A stretch of DNA of 58,099 nt from positions 1 to 58,099 of the forward strand of contig JAEUJW010000064.1 of the NCBI GenBank assembly GCA_016793465.1, given 5' to 3'. Position numbers and translations under genes: made by a program. Of this stretch, positions 40,145 through 48,083 are shown piece by piece. The first letter of the stretch is position 1. Each line of letters starts with the position of its first letter. The notes beneath the pieces are model-generated. The model searched no databases, had not been told where the DNA came from, and saw only the letters and a program-made list of their open reading frames with translations. The stretch is from Myxococcales bacterium (GTDB lineage Bacteria; Myxococcota; Polyangia; Nannocystales; Nannocystaceae).

Positions 40145-40939
40145 TTGGCCCGCTCAGCCCCCACGCTCGCCGATTCGGCCGACCGCCACGCCCTCTATCA
40201 GCAGGCGGTCAACGCCCCCGCCTCGTGCATCGCGTTCCTCCGCGACATCTATCACCAGGTCCGCGGCCGCCCGCCGCGAGTCCTGCGCGAGGACTTCTGT
40301 GGCACGGCCCTGCTCGCGACCATGTGGGCCGAGCACTCGCCGGAGCACCGCGCCGTCGGCGTCGACCTCGACCCCGAGGCCCTGGCCTGGGCCCGCGCGC
40401 ACAACCTCGCGGCCTCGCCCGCGCGCGAGCGCGTCGAGCTCATCCTCGCGGATGTCCTGGAGGACATCCCGCAGCGCGCCGACATCGTCTGCGCGCTCAA
40501 CTTCAGCTACTACCTGCTGACCACGCGCCGCCGGCTCGTCACGTACTTCAAGCGCGTGCGGCGGGCCCTCATGCCGGGCGGGCTGTTCGTGCTCGACAGC
40601 CTCGGCGGCACCGACGCGATGGCCGACTTCTGCGAGGAGCGCGACTGCGGCGAGTTCACCTACGTGTGGCGCCAGACCGGCTTCAACCCGCTCGACCACG
40701 GCTCGACCTGCACGATCGGCTTCACCTTCCCCGACGGCTCGGCCCTCGACCCCGCGTTCTCCTACCCCTGGCGCATGTGGACGATGCCGGAGATCCGCGA
40801 CTGCCTGGTCGAGGCCGGCTTCTCGCGCGTGCGCATCTTCTGGGAGTACGTCGACGCCGACGACAACCCGGAGTACGTCGAGGTGGTCCGCGAGGAGAAC
40901 CAGGAGATCTTCCTGACGTACCTGGTGGCCGCTCCGTGA
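40145..40939 (+). CDS. class I SAM-dependent methyltransferase
   Basis: 264 residues from a TTG. Motif I is the variant REDFCGTALLATMWAE; motif II AVGVDLDPEALAWAR; then ILADVLEDIP, IVCALNFSYYLL, and the post-motif LMPGGLFVLDSLGG. NFSYYLL is typical of a methyltransferase subfamily of unknown substrate. A palindrome-like sequence (copy 10) encodes DVLEDI. 19 nt upstream of the threonine aldolase gene, which has its own -10 box. Confidence 0.85.
   Translation: MARSAPTLADSADRHALYQQAVNAPASCIAFLRDIYHQVRGRPPRVLREDFCGTALLATMWAEHSPEHRAVGVDLDPEALAWARAHNLAASPARERVELILADVLEDIPQRADIVCALNFSYYLLTTRRRLVTYFKRVRRALMPGGLFVLDSLGGTDAMADFCEERDCGEFTYVWRQTGFNPLDHGSTCTIGFTFPDGSALDPAFSYPWRMWTMPEIRDCLVEAGFSRVRIFWEYVDADDNPEYVEVVREENQEIFLTYLVAAP
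40451..40468. repeat. palindrome resembling the dispersed family, copy 10
   Basis: GATGTCC-TGGA-GGACATC, perfect 7-bp arms; core TGTCC/GGACA matches, outer bases differ. It falls in a conserved methyltransferase motif, so it may be coincidental. Confidence 0.4.
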
Positions 40940-40945
40940 CGCGGC

Positions 40946-40951
40946 TATCGT
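40946..40951 (+). promoter_or_regulatory. -10 box TATCGT, leaderless type
   Basis: TATCGT 7 nt before the GTG at 40959. Confidence 0.55.
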
Positions 40952-40958
40952 CGCCCGC

Positions 40959-42020
40959 GTGACGAACTTCCGCAGCGACAACAACTACGGCCTCATCCCC
41001 GAGGCCCGCGCCGGCTTCCTCGCCGCCGCCGACGGCGACGCGGTCTCCTACGGCGACGACGCCTACACCGCCCGGGCCGTCGCCGCCGTCCGCGCGCTGT
41101 TCGGCGAGCACACCGCCGTGTTCTTCGTCGCCACCGGCACCGCCGCCAACACCCTCGCGGTGGCCAGCCTCACCGAACCCTGGCAGCGCGTGCTGTGCCA
41201 CAGCCACGCCCACTGGGCCGACGACGAGTCGACCGCGCCCGAGCGCTTCACGCTCTGTCGCACCGTCGCCGTCGCGCCGACCGCGGACCCCTCCCGCCTG
41301 TCCGAGGCCGACCTCGCCCCGGCGATCCACCCCGGCCGCGACGTCCACCAGCCCGCCCCCGGCGTGCTCACGCTCTCCAACTCCACCGAGTTCGGCACCG
41401 TCTACGCCCCCGCGCAGATCGCCGCGCTGGTCCGCTTCGCCCGCGCCCACGGCTACCGCGTGCACGTCGACGGGGCCCGCTTCGCCAACGCCGTCGCCCA
41501 CACCGTCGCTACCCACGGCCTCGACGTCGCCGCCGCCTGCCGCGCCCTCACCGTCGACGCCGGCGTCGACGCCCTCTCGCTCGGCGGCACCAAGGCCGGC
41601 CTCGCGTTCGGCGAGGCCGTGCTGCTGTTCCCGCAGTCCTCCAGCGAAGCCGCCCGCGCCGCCGCCCGCCTGCCCTACCTCCGCAAGTCGACCGGCCACC
41701 TGCTGAGCAAGCACCGCTTCGTCGCCGCCCCGTTCGCCCACGCCCTCGAGCGCGACGCCTGGGTCACCCACGCCGCCCACGCCAACGCCATGGCCGCCCG
41801 CCTCGCCGCCGGCCTGCGCGCGCGCGACGTGCACTGCGCCTTCCCGGTCGAGGCCAACGCCGTGTTCGCCGACCTCTCGCCCGCCCGCGAGCAGCGACTC
41901 CAGAGCCGCGGCCACACCTACTATCCGTTCGCCACCCCGCTCGGCCTGCGCTCGCGACTCATGTGCAGCTTCGCGACCACGCCCGAGCAGGTCGACGGCT
42001 TCCTCGCCGATCTCGACTGA
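40959..42020 (+). CDS. threonine aldolase / beta-eliminating lyase family
   Basis: 353 residues from a GTG. PLP fold-type I enzyme that splits threonine or related beta-hydroxy amino acids to glycine and an aldehyde. FRSDNNYGLIPEARAG, GDDAYTARAV, ATGTAANTLAVASL, HVDGARFANAV with the PLP-contacting Asp, and the Schiff-base Lys in LSLGGTKAGLAFGEAV. Fits the low-specificity threonine aldolase group; the exact substrate is not proven. Confidence 0.88.
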   Translation: MTNFRSDNNYGLIPEARAGFLAAADGDAVSYGDDAYTARAVAAVRALFGEHTAVFFVATGTAANTLAVASLTEPWQRVLCHSHAHWADDESTAPERFTLCRTVAVAPTADPSRLSEADLAPAIHPGRDVHQPAPGVLTLSNSTEFGTVYAPAQIAALVRFARAHGYRVHVDGARFANAVAHTVATHGLDVAAACRALTVDAGVDALSLGGTKAGLAFGEAVLLFPQSSSEAARAAARLPYLRKSTGHLLSKHRFVAAPFAHALERDAWVTHAAHANAMAARLAAGLRARDVHCAFPVEANAVFADLSPAREQRLQSRGHTYYPFATPLGLRSRLMCSFATTPEQVDGFLADLD

Positions 42021-42229
42021 TCTACCCCACGGCCACAGCGACTTACCTCGCCGGGCTCGTGGCCGCGCCGATCCTCGCGCGAGTTCGCGGCCGACAAGCG
42101 CCGTGGCTCACGCCGATCGCCACGCGTACAAGTGCGCGTGCACGGATCTCGGTGCACGCCGCCGCGAACTCGCGTAATAGCATTGGTTCGCCGCCGGCCG
42201 TCGTCCGGCGCGTGGCTGCAAGGAGACCG

Positions 42230-43186
42230 ATGAGCCCTCGCCTGCGCGCGCCGATCCTGGCGCTGCTCGCCATGACGTCCGCCTGCGACGCCTCGCCGCC
42301 GCCGCCGCCGCGCCCGCCCGAGCCGACGAGCCCGCGTCCGGTCGCTCCGCCGCCGCAGACCGCCACGCCCCCGGCGCCCGCCGAGGAGCCCGAGCCGCCC
42401 GCGCTGACCTGGCAGCAGCGGACCGCCGTCGCCATCGCCGAGCTGCAGGACAAGGAGCCCGCGCTCTACAAGAAGCTGCACGCGCTGAGGCCCAACCGCC
42501 GCGTCGGCGACGAGATGCTGTTCGCCCAGCCGATCGCCGCCGACCCGCGCGCCGCGCCGGTGTTCCTCCAGCGCCTGCTGAGCGGCAACGACTCCGTGAC
42601 CGTGCGCCTCGCCCTCGTCGACGCCCTGCCCGGCACCGCCGGCGACTGGCAGGAGGGCATCGCCGCCCTCGTCGCCGTCGACGCCTCCCCGCGCGTGCGC
42701 AAGAAGCTGGTCGAGACCATGCGCTACGTCGACCCGCCGCACGACATCGCCGGCCTGCGCCACGGCTTCAACGACGAGGACATCGCCGTGCGGGTCGCCG
42801 CGGCCCGCACCGCCGGGTTCGCCCGCGACGGCATCGGCCTCTACCAGGAGGTCGTGTCGATGACCTTCAACGACGAGGACTGGGACCTGCGCGCCGCGGC
42901 CGTGCAGTCGCTCGGCAAGTTCGGCAACAAGGCGGCGTGGCCGCAGCTGGTGCGGATGCTCGGGGACCCGCACCCGACCGTGCGCCTGCAGGTGCTCATC
43001 GCCCTCGAGAACCTCGACGCCGAGGCGGCCGGTCGCCTGCCGGAGCTCGACAAGCTGGCGAAAGACCGGCAAAACCCGCGCGTCGCGAGGCAGGCCCAGA
43101 AGCTCCAAAAGCGGGCAAACGAGCCCGCGAGGCCCGCGGGCGACGAGCGGCCCGTCGGATCTCCGCCGGTTCGAGACCCGCCGTGA
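42230..43186 (+). CDS. HEAT-repeat lipoprotein
   Basis: 318 residues. The ATG at 42230 has AAGGAG a few nt upstream (a leadered gene). Lipobox LLAMTSAC, a long Pro-rich linker (about 20-60), then HEAT-type helical repeats (SVTVRLALVDALPG; ASPRVRKKLVETMRYVD; DIAVRVAAARTAGFA; DWDLRAAAVQSLGKFG; HPTVRLQVLIALENLD). Such solenoids hold proteins together; partner unknown. The in-frame upstream extension overlaps threonine aldolase and is not coding. Confidence 0.82.
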   Translation: MSPRLRAPILALLAMTSACDASPPPPPRPPEPTSPRPVAPPPQTATPPAPAEEPEPPALTWQQRTAVAIAELQDKEPALYKKLHALRPNRRVGDEMLFAQPIAADPRAAPVFLQRLLSGNDSVTVRLALVDALPGTAGDWQEGIAALVAVDASPRVRKKLVETMRYVDPPHDIAGLRHGFNDEDIAVRVAAARTAGFARDGIGLYQEVVSMTFNDEDWDLRAAAVQSLGKFGNKAAWPQLVRMLGDPHPTVRLQVLIALENLDAEAAGRLPELDKLAKDRQNPRVARQAQKLQKRANEPARPAGDERPVGSPPVRDPP

Positions 43187-43245
43187 GGACACACCTGGTC
43201 TGAAGCAGATCACCGTGGGCCGTACCGCGGCGGCATGAGGCCGGG

Positions 43246-43251
43246 TATAAC
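43246..43251 (+). promoter_or_regulatory. -10 box TATAAC
   Basis: TATAAC 12 nt before the ATG of the exonuclease gene at 43264. Confidence 0.4.
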
Positions 43252-43263
43252 CCACGCGACCGT

Positions 43264-44133
43264 ATGTTGAGCCCACGCCTGCCCCTCCCGACCGTCGAGG
43301 AACTCGGCCCGCGCTTCGCGGACTTCGTCGCGCGTCTCGCCCGTCCGCTGATCTTCTTCGACACCGAGACGACCGGCACCGACCCGCAGAACGACCGCGT
43401 GGTCGAGATCTCGATGATCAAGCTGTCGCCGAGCGAGGGCATCTCGCCCGCCCGCACGTGGCGCGTCAACCCCGGCGTCCGCATCCCCACCGAGGCCACC
43501 GAGATCCACGGCATCCACAACAAGGACGTCGCCCAGGAGCCGACGTTCGCCGCGATCGCCGACGACCTCCACGCGTTCGTCTCGGGCTGCGACCTCGCCG
43601 GCTTCAACGTCGGCCGCTTCGACATCCGCGTGCTGCAGACCGAGTTCATGCGCGTGGGCAAGCTGCTCGACCTCAGCGGCGTCCGCATCATCGACGCCCA
43701 GGTCATCTACCACCAGAAGGAGCCCCGCAACCTCACCGCGGCCATGCGCTTCTACTGCGACAAGGAGCTGAAGGACGCCCACGGCGCCGAGGCCGACACC
43801 CTCGCCACCGTCGAGGTCTTCGCCGGCCAGCTCGAGCGCTACGGCGACCTCGACCTCAGCGTGGACGCCCTCCACGAGGTCTCCAACGCGGTCAACAGCG
43901 GCTACGTCGACCTCAGCCGCCGCTTCTCCTGGCGGGACAACGAGCCGGTGTTCAATTTCGGCAAGCTGAAGGGCAAGAGCCTGCGCTGGGCGGCCAGCGA
44001 GCCGAGCGAGCGCGTGTACCTGCGCGGTATCCTCGAGGGTCACTTCGAGGAGGACACGAAGCTGCTGGTCCGCGAGGCCCTCACCGGCAAGATCCGCCAG
44101 CGGGTGCGCAGCCAGCACCGCGACGACGCGTAG
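43264..44133 (+). CDS. DEDDh 3'-5' exonuclease (DnaQ-like)
   Basis: 289 residues. Exo I FFDTETTGTDP (two acids), Exo II CDLAGFNVGRFDIRVLQTE, Exo III HGAEADTLATVEVF with the His five residues before Asp, so DEDDh class. A C-terminal part (DNEPVFNFGKLKGKSLRWAASE) looks like the small FGK-KGK module (DUF3820-like) often joined to such nucleases. Likely repair or proofreading nuclease rather than the polymerase III epsilon subunit itself, given the extra domain. Confidence 0.9.
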   Translation: MLSPRLPLPTVEELGPRFADFVARLARPLIFFDTETTGTDPQNDRVVEISMIKLSPSEGISPARTWRVNPGVRIPTEATEIHGIHNKDVAQEPTFAAIADDLHAFVSGCDLAGFNVGRFDIRVLQTEFMRVGKLLDLSGVRIIDAQVIYHQKEPRNLTAAMRFYCDKELKDAHGAEADTLATVEVFAGQLERYGDLDLSVDALHEVSNAVNSGYVDLSRRFSWRDNEPVFNFGKLKGKSLRWAASEPSERVYLRGILEGHFEEDTKLLVREALTGKIRQRVRSQHRDDA

Positions 44134-44251
44134 CTGTCGCGTAGCTGCCCACAGCTGACGTCCGGGCGTGTAGGCAGCCCTGCGCCGCACTTGTGAGGTT
44201 GTGCTTGTCTCGGCCCCCCAGTCATGGGGTCACGAGGCGACAGTACGCTGT

Positions 44252-44257
44252 TATAGT
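44252..44257 (+). promoter_or_regulatory. -10 box TATAGT of the ADYC gene
   Basis: TATAGT 33 nt before the ATG at 44291; the leader contains a G-run (GGTCGGGGGG) close to the start that may serve as ribosome site. No clear -35. Confidence 0.4.
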
Positions 44258-44290
44258 GGCTCCGTTAGTTCGTTACGGTCGGGGGGCTGC

Positions 44291-45259
44291 ATGGGGTACC
44301 GGGCGTCGTGGATTGTCGGGGTGGTGCTGCTGGCGGGTGGCTGTGACGAGGTCGACGAGGTCGGCTTCGACGACATCGAGGAGGTCGAGCTCCGCGCCGC
44401 GGCCGACAACTCGATGTACCTCAACTCGCTCTATCTCAACTCGCTGTACCTCAACGGCTCGTATCTCAACGGCTCCTACCTCAACTCGCCGGTCGGACCC
44501 GCGCAGTATGTGAGGGCCACCGAGTTCAAGTTCAACGGCGGCGAGCCGCAGGCGGTCTGGCTCGAGGGCAGCCAGCTGTTCGTGAAGGACGACCTCGGCG
44601 CGGTGTTCTCCGGCACGGACATGAACAAGCTGAAGGTGAAGTACGACGTCAAGGAGAACGGCGTCGTCAAGAAGAAGGTCCTGAAGATCAACCACGCCAC
44701 CCGCCTCGCGCCCGACTCGGACGTCTGGCTGTACGACATCCACATCAAGGACGGCGGCACCTCCGACTGGACCCCGCTGTGCCTCGACGGCGCCGGCAAC
44801 CCGACCCAGGCGATCCTGCTGAGCGACCTGTGGAACCCGACCTCGGGCGACCGCCTGACCGACCAGACCGCCGCCATGACCTACGCCTGTCGCGGGGCCG
44901 CGCTCGCCAAGTGCGTCGAGTGGGGTTACAAGCCGTGGGCCATGGCCTCGGGGACCTCGCTGTCCGAGTTCCACCAGGCCTGCTCGCGTATGGTCCGCGC
45001 CGACTACTGCGGCACCGGCACCTCGCACACCGTCACCGGCACGCCGATCCACGTGCTCGACGAAGAAGGCGTGCAGAAGATCGACCCCGTCGCCAAGTAC
45101 GTGGTCGAGGCCGAGTGGAGCCCCGAGGGCGCCACCTGCCTCAACGCCGCCAACACCCGGCTCGCCGACCAGAGCATCGAGTGCTCGCTGCCCGCGTGCG
45201 GCGAGTCGTTCAGCTCCGGCGGCATCATCCAGAGCGGCAAGATCACCGGCACCAAGTGA
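44291..45259 (+). CDS. ADYC-domain lipoprotein with YLN repeats
   Basis: 322 residues. Lipobox LLAGGC, an acidic segment (DEVDEVGFDDIEEVEL), then five tandem units of the type YLNS/YLNGS (about residues 42-66). The ADYC-domain region holds Cys-rich blocks (PLCLDGAGNPTQAILLSDLWNP, YACRGAALAKCVEWGYKPW, CSRMVRADYCGTG, CLNAANTRLADQSIECSLPACGESF). ADYC proteins are known as a myxobacterial family of unknown function. The YLN repeats may form a short beta-solenoid. Secreted or surface-bound. Confidence 0.85.
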   Translation: MGYRASWIVGVVLLAGGCDEVDEVGFDDIEEVELRAAADNSMYLNSLYLNSLYLNGSYLNGSYLNSPVGPAQYVRATEFKFNGGEPQAVWLEGSQLFVKDDLGAVFSGTDMNKLKVKYDVKENGVVKKKVLKINHATRLAPDSDVWLYDIHIKDGGTSDWTPLCLDGAGNPTQAILLSDLWNPTSGDRLTDQTAAMTYACRGAALAKCVEWGYKPWAMASGTSLSEFHQACSRMVRADYCGTGTSHTVTGTPIHVLDEEGVQKIDPVAKYVVEAEWSPEGATCLNAANTRLADQSIECSLPACGESFSSGGIIQSGKITGTK

Positions 45260-45271
45260 GCGCCGCGCGGG

Positions 45272-46195
45272 CTACGGCTTGTCGCCGAGCCCGAGCGCGA
45301 AGAACCGCAGCGTCGGCGTGTCGAGCACGACCGTGGTCCCCGGCGGCACACTGCGGGTGAGCCACACGTTGCCGCCGATGGTCGAGCCGCGGCCGATGAC
45401 CGTATCGCCGCCGAGGATCGTCGCGCCGGCGTAGACCGTCACGTCGTCCTCGATGGTCGGGTGGCGCTGCCCGGCCGACTGCGCGTCGCGGGCCTTGACC
45501 GAGTGGGCGCCGAGCGTCACGCCCTGGTACAGCTTCACGCGGTTGCCGATGCGCGACGTCTCGCCGATGACCACGCCGGTGCCGTGGTCGATGAAGAAGC
45601 TCTCGCCGATCGTCGCGCCCGGGTGGATGTCGATGCCCGTGCTGCCGTGGACCAGCTCCGACATCATGCGCGGCAGCAGCGGCACGCGCCGGCGGTACAG
45701 GTGGTTGGCGATGCGATGGACCGCGATCGCCGCGACGCCCGGGTAGCTCATGATGATCTCCGCGTCGCTGCACGCCGCCGGGTCGCCGGCCAGCGCCGCC
45801 TGCACGTCGGTCGTCAGCCGCGCCCGGATGTCCGGGATCGCCTGCAGCAGCTCGAGCGCGTGGGCCTGCGCCTGGGCAGCGATCTCCTCGGCGGCGGGCC
45901 GCGCCGTCTGCCGACGCGCGCACGAGACCCGCAGCGCCCGCGCCGTGAGCTCCTCCGTCCGCCGCAAGATCCTCGCGCAGCGCGCACCCACGAAGTAGCG
46001 CGCCGTCAGGTCGTCGAGGGGCTCCCAGTTGAAGTAGCCGGGGAACACGACCGTGACGAGGTCGTCGAGCAGCTCCGACACCTCGCTGCGCGCCGGCAGG
46101 TTGCTCCCGTCGAGATGGTTGATGTTCCCGTGCTGGCGGTACGAATGGAGGATCCCCTCCACCACCTGCGCGAGCCTCCGCTCGTCCTCGTTCAC
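45272..46195 (-). CDS. epsC: serine O-acetyltransferase, EpsC type
   Basis: 307 residues from a GTG. Acetylates serine for cysteine synthesis. An N-terminal helical domain (about 1-150) is followed by the left-handed beta-helix with hexapeptide repeats: [46 protein letters not shown]. Catalytic His lie in DIHPGA and DHGTG. The long N-terminal domain and the insert before [13 protein letters not shown] mark the EpsC/SrpH type. No cysteine synthase gene nearby. TAAGGT (46203-46208) is 7 nt before the start. Confidence 0.93.
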   Translation of the reverse strand: MNEDERRLAQVVEGILHSYRQHGNINHLDGSNLPARSEVSELLDDLVTVVFPGYFNWEPLDDLTARYFVGARCARILRRTEELTARALRVSCARRQTARPAAEEIAAQAQAHALELLQAIPDIRARLTTDVQAALAGDPAACSDAEIIMSYPGVAAIAVHRIANHLYRRRVPLLPRMMSELVHGSTGIDIHPGATIGESFFIDHGTGVVIGETSRIGNRVKLYQGVTLGAHSVKARDAQSAGQRHPTIEDDVTVYAGATILGGDTVIGRGSTIGGNVWLTRSVPPGTTVVLDTPTLRFFALGLGDKP

Positions 46196-46288
46196 GCCGC
46201 CAACCTTAGATCAGCCCCGAAGCGGCGTGGTGGCCTAAAGCAGCCGGCCGCCGCCCCATCGTTTTTTGGCCGCCCGCCGCCTCCGGTT

Positions 46289-46294
46289 TATGCT
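46289..46294 (+). promoter_or_regulatory. -10 box TATGCT, leaderless type
   Basis: TATGCT 9 nt before the GTG at 46304. Confidence 0.5.
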
Positions 46295-46303
46295 GCGAGC
46301 GGC

Positions 46304-46552
46304 GTGACGGCGTCCCTCCCTCTCCACCTCGTGGTCCAGCAGCTCCTCCTCGGGCGCACGGACGAGCTGTCCGGCCCGCAGCTGGCCGCCTTCCTCAGCG
46401 GCTGGACCAGCCTGCTCGACCTCCTGAAGCGCCCCGAGCTGTGCCTGCCCGCGGCCACCCCCGAGGTCCACGCCGCCCTCGCCGAGCTGGCCGAGCAGAT
46501 CGAGCACGCCCAGGCCGTGGTCCTCCACAACGAGGACGACGACCCGGCCTAG
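46304..46552 (+). CDS. small hypothetical helical protein
   Basis: 82 residues from the GTG at 46304. Leu-rich and helical (VVQQLLLGRTDELSGPQLAAFLSGWTSLLDLLKRPEL; VHAALAELAEQIEHAQAVVLHNEDDDPA). Cytoplasmic, family not recognised. Supported by the -10 box 9 nt upstream and by a terminator about 50 nt downstream. The longer upstream frame runs antisense to epsC. Confidence 0.6.
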   Translation: MTASLPLHLVVQQLLLGRTDELSGPQLAAFLSGWTSLLDLLKRPELCLPAATPEVHAALAELAEQIEHAQAVVLHNEDDDPA

Positions 46553-46603
46553 TCGCCGGCAAAAACGCCGCCTCGCACCCGTGGGGGAGATCCCCCAAAC
46601 GCA

Positions 46604-46649
46604 GGCTCGATGTGGGGGCATGAACGCCCGCGTCGAGCCCTTCGTTTTT
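46604..46649 (+). terminator. intrinsic terminator after 46304 gene
   Basis: GGCTCGA (46604-46610) pairs with TCGAGCC (46633-46639), followed by CTTCGTTTTT. A second small palindrome, GGGGGAGATCCCCC, lies just upstream (46582-46595). Confidence 0.6.
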
Positions 46650-47278
46650 CGGAAAATCCGGCAAAACTACACTTCATCAGAATCGAGCATGAAATTTTTG
46701 TAATTTGGATTAACAAATTGTGGTCCTGTAATAAACTATCAAAACTATGTTATATTCGGGCGATTTTGCTCGGCTCACGGTTCGTTTTCGCTCACGGAGC
46801 GCGCTCGCTCCGACTCTGACACGCGCGCGATTGAACGGACACTCGCGCGATTCCGCGACTCGCGGTTATTGCACATGATCGACTGAATTTTATCGAAATC
46901 ACACAAACGCCGTTTTCGCCAGGGAGCGCTTCCGCTCGGCCGAGGAAAATTTCGAGATCTCCCTGTGAGATCTCCGGAGCCCCTCCGAGCCTCGAGTCGA
47001 CACCTGTCCGACGGGTCCGATGCGGTCACCACGCCGTCCTGGACGGCCTTCTCACAGATTCGCGCACCTCGTCACACCAGCAGAAAACTGGGGTGATTGT
47101 GCCCGTCACCCGCCAGCTCCGCGCGAATCACGAACGCGCCGCGCCTTCTCCGCACGCGCGAGCCTGCCCGGCGCCCGCGCGAGCCGCAGATCGCGCAGCG
47201 CGCCTCGGCGCGCGCGACTGCTCACGCCGTTCGGCCAAGAGCGCGCGCTTCCACAGAAAAAATCGTGGTGTGTCTTAC

Positions 47279-47328
47279 AAAAAGCCACCGCGCTGGAGCG
47301 CACGCCCATTGGCGAGGTTCCAGCGCGG
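47279..47328 (-). terminator. minus-strand hairpin with T-run (third in series)
   Basis: On the minus strand CCGCGCTGGA pairs with TCCAGCGCGG across 21 nt (47288-47297 with 47319-47328), then GGCTTTTTG. Confidence 0.5.
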
Positions 47329-47383
47329 TTCTTCGACCATTGGATGGCGATCCTGGCCGATCACGGTCGATTCGGCGCCAACC

Positions 47384-47424
47384 AAAAACGACAGCGCGCG
47401 TCAGAGAGGAGCTGACGCGCGCTG
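47384..47424 (-). terminator. strong intrinsic terminator, minus strand
   Basis: CAGCGCGCGTCAG (47392-47404) and CTGACGCGCGCTG (47412-47424), perfect 13-bp arms, 7-nt loop. On the minus strand it is followed by TCGTTTTTGG. Confidence 0.75.
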
Positions 47425-47430
47425 GCGCTC

Positions 47431-47449
47431 AAAACGGCCCGTGGGCCTT
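47431..47449 (-). terminator. intrinsic terminator directly after the HTH gene
   Basis: GGCCC-AC-GGGCC followed by GTTTT on the minus strand, starting 8 nt after the HTH gene stop. Confidence 0.5.
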
Positions 47450-47457
47450 GGGAGTTG

Positions 47458-47691
47458 CTACTCTGCGGTCACCGACGCCGACGCCGAGGTGTTCGCCGTG
47501 GCCGAGTCACCGGCCGAGGCGCTCGAACGCGGCCACTCGATGCGGTGCTTGATGATGCGGCGCTTCAGCGCGTGGCGGGTGATGCCGAGGAGTTGAGCGG
47601 CTTCGACGATGCTTCCGGCGGTCGCCAGGGCTTCCACGCAAAGCAGACGTTCAGCAGCGTTGAGGTTCCAGTCTTCGAGGACGAGGCGCAT
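47458..47691 (-). CDS. small Fis-type helix-turn-helix protein
   Basis: 77 residues from the ATG at 47691 (ATG at 47715 is possible). The core AAERLLCVEALATAGSIVEAAQLLGITRHALKRRIIKHRI matches the C-terminal HTH of Fis and of NtrC-type activators, with no AAA+ or receiver domain. The tail is Ser/Ala/Thr-rich. A stand-alone DNA-binding protein is likely. TACTCT (47698-47703) lies 6 nt before the chosen start. Three terminator-like hairpins follow the gene. Codon use is less GC-biased than in neighbours. Confidence 0.8.
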   Translation of the reverse strand: MRLVLEDWNLNAAERLLCVEALATAGSIVEAAQLLGITRHALKRRIIKHRIEWPRSSASAGDSATANTSASASVTAE

Positions 47692-48083
47692 GGCGGCAGA
47701 GTAGGAGAAAACCACTGGTCAGGGAAGGCCGAAATTGTAAGGGCGCTCAACAAAAAAACCCGAGCGTATGCGCGAAAGCAGTTTTAATTACTTGGTTGGT
47801 TTTGATTGAATACATGGGTACAAACGGGATCGCCGGTGCGTCTTCGAGCCGCTACACGGGTGTTCACAGGGACTATTTTGCACAAGCGCGGCCCTGTTTT
47901 ATCGTCCTCATACGACAGCCAACAAAACTGTTTAAAATCTCCAGAGGTTGATTGAACGATCGGTCTCGACCATGGTGGATCGACCATGGCGCGGAACGTA
48001 GCCACGAGACCTCAGTCGCGGTGAGGTCCTAGGTTGTTAACCGGCCCGCTGCAACAGCGCGCGGAGTAAGATTGGGGGCCCGC
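47692..48083. other. AT-richer divergent intergenic region
   Basis: About 390 bp between the HTH gene and the DUF4388 gene. It contains A/T tracts, a repeated TCGACCATGG (about 47967 and 47981), and an inverted repeat GACCTCA-GTCGCGG-TGAGGTC (48008-48028), a possible operator. No gene seen. Confidence 0.5.
48067..48072 (+). promoter_or_regulatory. -10 box TAAGAT
   Basis: TAAGAT 11 nt before the GTG at 48084. Confidence 0.45.

Larger units (their letters stand above)
46553..47457. other. AT-richer non-coding island
   Basis: 905 bp with no convincing protein gene. Base composition shifts sharply: 46640-46760 is A/T-dominated in an otherwise very GC-rich chromosome. It holds the terminator above, a GGAGCG-CGCT-CGCTCC stem (46796-46811), repeated GCTCACGG and CGCGCGATT words, and three minus-strand hairpins near its right end. 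No tRNA, no transposase remnant and no DnaA-box cluster seen. Confidence 0.6.

Noticed and set aside
46640..46900. Replication origin in the AT-rich island
   Set aside because: No cluster of DnaA boxes and no dnaA, dnaN or parAB nearby.
46775..47032. 85-residue minus-strand frame as a gene
   Set aside because: No ribosome site or -10 at the usual distance, composition unlike neighbouring proteins, no recognisable domain.
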